Origin: Diogma glabrata
Taxonomy: Eukaryota > Arthropoda > Insecta > Diptera > Cylindrotomidae
Direction: 5' to 3'
Assembly (NCBI GenBank): GCA_963693315.1
Contig: OY856186.1
Coordinates: 371,344,850 to 371,408,849, forward strand
Length of the DNA: 64,000 nt
In this document: one piece after another, positions 58,410 to 64,000 of the stretch
Layout: the number at the start of each line of letters is the position of its first letter
How positions within the stretch are numbered: position 1 is the stretch's first letter
Program-made: the position numbers and the translations under genes
The notes under the pieces: model-generated
Told to the model about the DNA's origin: nothing
The model's database searches: none
The model's input: the letters and a program-made list of their open reading frames with translations, nothing else

Positions 58410-59915
58410 TGGTCACGAAAATGTCGATGAAATTGAAATTTTGATGTTTGTGACTGAAATATTATTTTCTTCTTCAGGATTGAAATTATGCAATACAAAT
58501 AATTCAAAAACAAATATTATTCGAATTTCAATACGTTAAACTCTGCGTTAAATCCTACGATAAATTTTTGGTTCTAAGAGCGACGATGGAGAGTACAAGA
58601 CCCGCTATAACTTTGAAATCTGGCACCTTCTTGAAGGTTATGATATAATAGTTTGTATCCGCTACAATATGGTTGCTTGGTTCGGACATGTTCCACGAGC
58701 CGGTTAGCTGCTTTGAATACAATTAAAAAAAAATGTACAGCAGTACTCTAGGGAGTAGGCGTCGACGTAATAACATTAACATTAAAAGAATCGACTGATA
58801 TAGTAATTATACCGCTATTACGTATACCCGTGATGAATATTCTATGCTGGTTACCTTGGCAACGCTCCTTCTTCATGGAGCATAAACACAATAAAAAATT
58901 ATGTGTTGGGTGTGAAACATGATTACATTCCAAAAAGAAATTGACGTTAAAAGTCTGTCTTTAGTCTTTACATCAAAAATCAATTCTGGATGAAGCCAAA
59001 AACCAACCATTTGTAAAATTAAAGCCAATCTATTGAATATGAAACATAATTAGGATTGACCGAAACTTTGTGAATTTTAATACATCTCTAAAAGAATCAC
59101 GATATTGGATAGTATATGATTTTGGTGATGGTATCATCGGAACCATCGGTAGTGTCCATGCAAACGCAAATAGTTGAATAATTCTAAGCTGGTATGCTCG
59201 GATATTTATAACTTGTGATATAAATTTTTGTATTTGGAACATGGATGTCAAAAAAGCAAAATTGTTTTGCCCTGGAATCGTTCAACCATTTGTAAATGTT
59301 GGTGCAATTTGTTATGAGTTAAAATTTCTCAAGGGGATCGAAAAAAAAAACATGAACTACGAATTTTTAAGCGGTGGTTAATCTAATATTCTAATACATA
59401 TACAATCCATACCAAATTTTAAATGAAAAACAAAAATTTGTTCATAAGTTATATGTCTTCATGGCTTGGTATTTATATCTCCTGATAGAACAAATGAAAT
59501 TTTCTTTTAGTACAGTACAAAATTTAAGATTGTTTTATATTTTATAGAAAAAATTATATAATTAAAAAATTAAATTTTCGGTCATAAAAATCGCCACTAC
59601 CAAGAAACAAATAGGAAATTGGTGTACTTCTCAACCCTGCAGATGATTTTAAATTATTGTGTAGTCAACAATTATGAAAACAAAAAAATATATTCTCTAA
59701 TGGTTGTTGTAATAGTTTTTAAGTATGCAAGCTCCCCATTTCTACAAAGAAAATGTGATATTTAGATTCAAAAAATAAGAATTGTTTTCTAAGAGAAAAT
59801 AATTACTTGGAGAACCAATCCGGTTCCAAAGACAAAATGAAATCACTTAATGCCGACGATAAACGGATTTTAATCAATATAAAGTGGATTAAAGTCTTTT
59901 GATAATATTTTTAGA
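58410..59915. other. Interval without recognisable genes
   Basis: AT-rich, with frames of up to 73 codons on the minus strand and no recognisable motif. It could hold 5' exons of the zinc-finger gene, but none could be supported. Confidence 0.35.
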
Positions 59916-60123
59916 ATACATGTGTTTATTTGGCAGCGGAAGGGTACGGAGGTCGTAGCGGGTAGGGTAGCGAAAATCCGAAATTCTACGCCCACGCCGT
60001 ACTACCTGGGTAACGCTAACAGAATTAGGTTGGTGTAGTTGAGAGGGGCAGAGTAAATACTGCTTATACTCAATGATTCCGCACCATAGCGAGTCATTGG
60101 CGCCATAAAACCTATACAACTCA

Positions 60124-60290
60124 AGCGTCTGTTCGCTATGTTAGGGGCGGCTTGGAGCGGGCGTCTGCCTTGGATCAAGCGGCTCGCTATATAAATGTGT
60201 AGTGTCTGTTCTCCATGTTAGGGGCGGCTTGCAGCGGGCATCTGGCTTGGATCAAGCGGATCGCTATATAAAAGTGTAAATGGTTGTTTC
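60124..60290 (+). repeat. Tandem 76-bp leader repeats with TATA-like motifs
   Basis: Two units share ATGTTAGGGGCGGCTTG.AG, CTTGGATCAAGCGG and CTCGCTATATAAA or ATCGCTATATAAA. The longer RTE copy at 44430-44490 has a single unit without TATATAAA. They could be promoter-type 5' monomers of the element. Confidence 0.6.
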
Positions 60291-61649
60291 TGGTGACCTT
60301 AAGATGCAGAACGAACCCATTCACGAAAATTTGGGTTGGGCGAAGGGCTAACACCCCATTTCCGTAAAAAAAATTATTGTCAAGAATTCTGTACACAGGC
60401 CTCGGAATATCTCGGATTCATTATTGGAACGACCTCGGAAACTGTACCCGGACTACGATTTAAAAATAGGAACCTGGAACGTGCTAAGCCAAAGAAGACC
60501 AGGAGATCTAAAACTCACACAACAAGTCGAGAATTTGGAGTTGGCTTTCATACACCGACGCGTGAATCAGCATGTTATCGACTTCTGCCCAATTAATATG
60601 CGGTTATGCACACTGAGAATTCGCACGCAAAAATTCAATGTAACGATCGTCAATGTTCATGCACCTACTGAAGATAAAGCGGATGATAATAAAGACCTGT
60701 TCTTCCTAGAACTCGAAGAAGTCATCAATAACATCCCGCGGCACGATATAAAAATCGTGGTAGGTGACTTTAAAGCTCAAATTGGTAGGATTGCAGAACT
60801 TAAAACACATATTGGCCCTAACAGCCTGCATCATACCAGCAACAATAACGATTTTCGCGCAGCCGAGCTGGCTATGATATATGACCTAGTAATTTCCAGC
60901 ACTTTCTTCCCTCACAAGAAAGACCTACTGAATCGGACGAATGAAGTTCATCCTGTTCGAGCAATTGCTCCATCAACTGAGAAGATTTTTATCCCAGTGC
61001 AAGCTGCCATTAATAAACTGAAAAATGGTAAATCACCAGGTTTCGATGGAATTCCCGCAGAACTTTTGAAAAATGGAGGAGCAGCTCTGGTCTTACGAAT
61101 GTACGATCTGATGCTTGCAATCTTGAACCAAGAAGAACTACCTGCTGAATGGAAAACAGCTCTCATTGTTCCGCTGCATAAGAAAGGTGACCGTCTAAAT
61201 TGTGCGAATTGTCGTGGCATCGCACGGTTGAACACTGCATATAAAATACTAGCTAATGTCGTAATTGCTCGACTCATCCCGTTCGAGGAATCTATCATCG
61301 GTGACTATCAGTGTGGTTTTCGTCCCAACCGCTCAACCACATATCAATGTTTTACATTAAGGATGATTCTGGAAAAATGTTGGGAGTACAACATCTGCAT
61401 TCACCAGCTCTACGTTTATTTCAACCAAGAATATGATAGTATCATCCGCGACAACCTTTGGTCCGCACTTATATGCCTTGGTATCAACTTGTTTCTTGTG
61501 CAAACAAAACATCGGGATCAAATTGTAGAATAGTAATCGAAGGGTCAGTTTCTGATCCTTTCGATATAACATCAGTTGTTCGACAAGATGATGCCCTCGC
61601 GCCCGTATTGTTTAATTTGGCGCTGGAGTACGCGATAAGAAAAAGCCGA

Positions 61650-61860
61650 ACCTACCTGACCGGACCTACCTACGGGTACGTATTTTGGTCCGCTGAATCC
61701 GAATTCGAGGTCAGTTTGACCCCTACACCCTCGAAATTTCGAGATAACTTCGAAAAACCGCATTTGCCAAATTTAACGAAAACTGCCAATTGTGGCCGAA
61801 AAAATTAAAATTTTTTCATAAAAATTAAATCCCATATTAAGACTATTAAAATACATGTTT
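61650..61860. mobile_element. Short insertion within RTE copy 2
   Basis: RTE coding stops after LEYAIRKS and resumes near 61866, with about 200 bp of unrelated DNA between. The first 90 bp (61657-61746) recur inverted at 63089-63178. The rest (CGCATTTGCCAAATTTAACG, GAAAACTGCCAATTGTGG) was seen only here. Confidence 0.6.
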
Positions 61861-62679
61861 CCGAATTGAGACACAAAACTGCATATATAACAAATCTAGT
61901 CAAGTTCTTGGCTACGCAGATGATATTGTGCTTCTCGGACGTAGCGAGCGATATTAAGGGTAGTCTCTTTCAGCTTAAAAGAAATGCTAAACGACTTGGA
62001 TTATGCATCAACACCGGCAAAACTAAAGTGTTAACAACATCTAAGAACATACCTCCCGTAAATCTGGATACTGGCGTCTATGAAGTGGAATGTGTGCAAA
62101 ACTTTAAATACCAACATCGTCAAATGACATGCAGGAAGATATCAAAGCCCGTGTCTCAAAGCCGCAGAGTTTTCTACGCATACTCCAAACATCTTTCGCG
62201 GTCGTGTAAACTCACACTTTACAAAGCATTAATTCGACCTGTGCTTACATTTGGAAGTGAAAGCTGGACACTGACTTCCTCCGATTGTAGAATTTTATCA
62301 ACATTCGAGAGGAAGGTCATACGAACAATTTATGGTCCATGTAGTTGCTGAAAATCAGTATAGAATCCGAATGAATCGTGTAATCGGATTCATTAAATCC
62401 AACCGGATTAGACGATAGATAGAATAATAAAAAAAAAAGCGTCCCAACAACAACCAGCTGGTGTTCGTCGAAGTGGAGGACCTAGACAACGCTGGCGTGA
62501 TGAGATCATCCAAGACCTTCGTGATATAGGATGTCGAAACTGGGATCAACTGGTCATGAAACGTGATTATTGGAAGCTGATTGCAGACGGCAAAATCCCT
62601 CCATGGGATGTAAACGCCAGAGAGAGAGAATGTGATGTTTATTTATTTATTTAAAGTTGTATTAGCTTTATCTTTTTAT

Positions 62680-63080
62680 AACATATCTATATATAAATAT
62701 GTAAGCACTATTTTTGTGGTACTATTTCAAAATATTAGCCCCAACAAAAGTGGGGCAATATGTATATCGTTGGTAAGGTTTTGAGTAGATGTGCCGAATG
62801 AATTTTGACGATTTTTTGAGAAAAGGGGGAAAATGTGATATGTGTGTTTTTCTGAGTTATTTTGTTTTTTCCAAGTTATTTGTTTCACAATTCAAAATAG
62901 TCCAGGATCCATGGTAATTTTTGCACTTGATTACTATCAAGCTAATTTTCCGTGAGTAGCTTCATTTTGATGAGATGCCCAACAATTTCCTGTACGAAAC
63001 TCTCGATTGTGGTAGCTAACAGGGGTAGCAAGGATATATGTCGATGTGATGATTCTCAAATATTTATTACTAACTGGATT
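62680..63080. other. Interval without recognisable genes
   Basis: Between the RTE 3' end and the inverted repeat. AT-rich, no recognisable motif. Confidence 0.35.
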
Positions 63081-63088
63081 ATTAGTAT

Positions 63089-63178
63089 TATCTCGAAATT
63101 TCGAGGGTGTAGGGGTCAAACTGACCTCGAATTCGGATTCAGCGGACCAAAATACGTACCCGTAGGTAGGTCCGGTCA
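63089..63178. repeat. Inverted copy of 61657-61746
   Basis: By eye the 90 bp appear identical to the reverse complement of 61657-61746, from TATCTCGAAATTTCGAGGGT to GTAGGTAGGTCCGGTCA. It includes the palindrome TCGAAATTTCGA. Confidence 0.8.
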
Positions 63179-63239
63179 AATGCACATTCTACTTAATTTT
63201 TTTTTGTGTGCCGGTGTTATATAACCCTGTTCACGTAAA

Positions 63240-63540
63240 AGGCAAAATTGAAAGTTTGATCCTTAATAAATTATGACCCCCTCATTTCCGCTAATTTTTT
63301 CATAATTAGGATGCAGAGGACCTAATCTTTCTATTTATCTAAATTTTTTTCATAGTTATTATAAAAAAGTAAAATCTAAAATATAATCAAAAGGGGGACC
63401 AAGGTAAAATTGAAAGTTTGATCCTTAATAACTTAACTTTTGATCCTTTCATTTCCGCAATTTTTTTCGGAATAAGGATGCAGAGGACCTAATCGTTCTA
63501 TTTATATCAAAAAAATCAACTTTTTATTTTAACTTATTAA
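63240..63540 (+). repeat. Tandem repeat, two units of about 160 bp
   Basis: AAAATTGAAAGTTTGATCC.. then CTTAATAA, TTTCCGC and AATAAGGATGCAGAGGACC.. TAATC.TTCTATTTAT occur at 63243-63350 and 63405-63510. Confidence 0.65.
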
Positions 63541-63589
63541 TTTTGATCAAAATTAATCAAAAATTTCAACAAATCACTGTTTGAAATAG

Positions 63590-64000
63590 GCTAGACGATA
63601 TTGGATTTAATGTTGTGGCAATAACAAATGATTTAGGAGGTGGAAACAGAGGTCTCTGGAAATCGGAAATCCCTTGGGATAACCGAAGAAACTCCATATT
63701 TTGTACATCCTACACTAAAACAAATGAAAAGTAAGTGCATTGTGCATAAAAATAAACTTAAAACAACTATAATTTCACTTTTAAGGATTTTCGCATTTGC
63801 AGATGTACCACATTTAATCAAATTAATTCGAAATCACTTTTTAGACTCGGAATTTTTCCTTGATGGTAAAATTGTAACTAAAAAGCCTGTTATTGAACTA
63901 TTTGAAAGCACTGGTAACGATGGTTTAAATATAGCTCATAAATTAACAAATCATCATTTAAATGTTAAAAATGCAGGAAGGCAAAAAGTAAAATTTGCAA
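63590..64000 (+). pseudogene. P-element/THAP9-type transposase, truncated by window
   Basis: The plus strand reads DDIGFNVVAITNDLGGGNRG then LWKS. A short duplication near 63661-63670 shifts the frame, then TEETPYFVHPTLKQMK follows. A 55-bp intron-like gap runs 63731-63785 (GTAAGT..TTTAAG). Next come FAFADVPHLIKLIRNHF, LDSEFFLDGK and HHLNVKNAGRQKV to the window end. V.D.G..N..LWK and FADxPHLxKLxRN are signature blocks of the RNase H-like P-transposase domain. The D of ADVPH is an expected catalytic residue. The shift suggests an inactive copy, but the rest is outside the window. Confidence 0.72.

Larger units (their letters stand above)
59925..62660 (+). pseudogene. RTE-clade retrotransposon, decayed copy 2
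   Basis: The leader is 59925-60420. A 369-codon frame (60424-61533) starts the endonuclease (KIGTWNVLS, IVNVHAPTEDK, VVGDFKAQIG with the catalytic Asn changed to Lys). It then jumps by an in-frame deletion from FFPHKKD to the RT linker (INKLKNGKSPGFDGIPAELL, CANCRGIARLNTAYKI, GFRPNRSTTYQCF, YVYFNQEYDSI). Motif B is in another frame (61540-61640). An insertion occupies about 61650-61860. Motif C (LGYADDIVLL, about 61907) is again shifted, then the tail SCKLTLYKALIRPVLTFGSE and RSGGPRQRWRDEIIQDLRD near 62475. It belongs to a different RTE subfamily from the 44215 copy. Confidence 0.78.

Noticed and set aside
59030..59251. 73-codon minus frame as an upstream exon of the zinc-finger gene
   Set aside because: No basic or R/S-rich composition matching the gene and no convincing splice sites.

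Overview
The window is AT-rich animal DNA, most likely from an insect. It has short AT-rich introns with GT..AG ends, AATAAA signals, and a repeat content (hAT, P-type, RTE, CR1/Jockey-like, Penelope, Ty3/gypsy, Crypton-like, long-TIR MITEs) usual for arthropods. No prokaryotic feature was seen. The species cannot be read from the sequence. Most of the 64 kb is degenerate, nested mobile DNA, and host coding sequence is sparse.

Layout. 1-4.1 kb: LTR-retrotransposon remnants and a broken gag-like frame. 4136-13631: a 9.5 kb nested block bounded by 12-bp TIRs and an 8-bp target-site duplication (TSD). Inside it lie a non-LTR fragment, a 5.2 kb TIR-bounded element with a Crypton-like tyrosine recombinase (itself split by a 2.0 kb hAT element with its own 8-bp TSD), and a CR1/Jockey-like RT. 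14-27 kb: remnants of non-LTR ORF1, Penelope (GIY-YIG), a second LTR copy, a second hAT copy, tRNA-derived SINEs in foldbacks, RTE and Jockey. 28-38 kb: more hAT insertions. Two have exact TSDs, and one of these splits a Ty3/gypsy integrase. 38-44 kb: foldbacks, one likely host first exon (minus strand), a TA-flanked MITE and probable PIF/Harbinger debris. 44-47 kb: the longest RTE copy, ending in a 200-bp run of N. 47-52 kb: foldback MITEs, a long CR1/Jockey-like RT frame and a gypsy RNase H scrap.

The clearest host segment is 52.6-57.9 kb. IMP3 (three exons, plus strand) converges on a seven-exon-or-more nuclear zinc-finger gene (minus strand), with 171 bp between the stop codons. An upstream intron of the zinc-finger gene appears to hold an RTE fragment. 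59.9-64 kb: a decayed RTE copy interrupted by a short element, a pair of 90-bp inverted repeats that look identical, a tandem repeat, and the start of a P-element/THAP9-type transposase cut by the window edge.

The most unusual item is the tyrosine recombinase inside a TIR-bounded element with clustered subterminal GGATCG motifs, because Crypton-type elements normally lack TIRs. All TE classes were assigned by eye from motifs, termini and TSDs, without any search.
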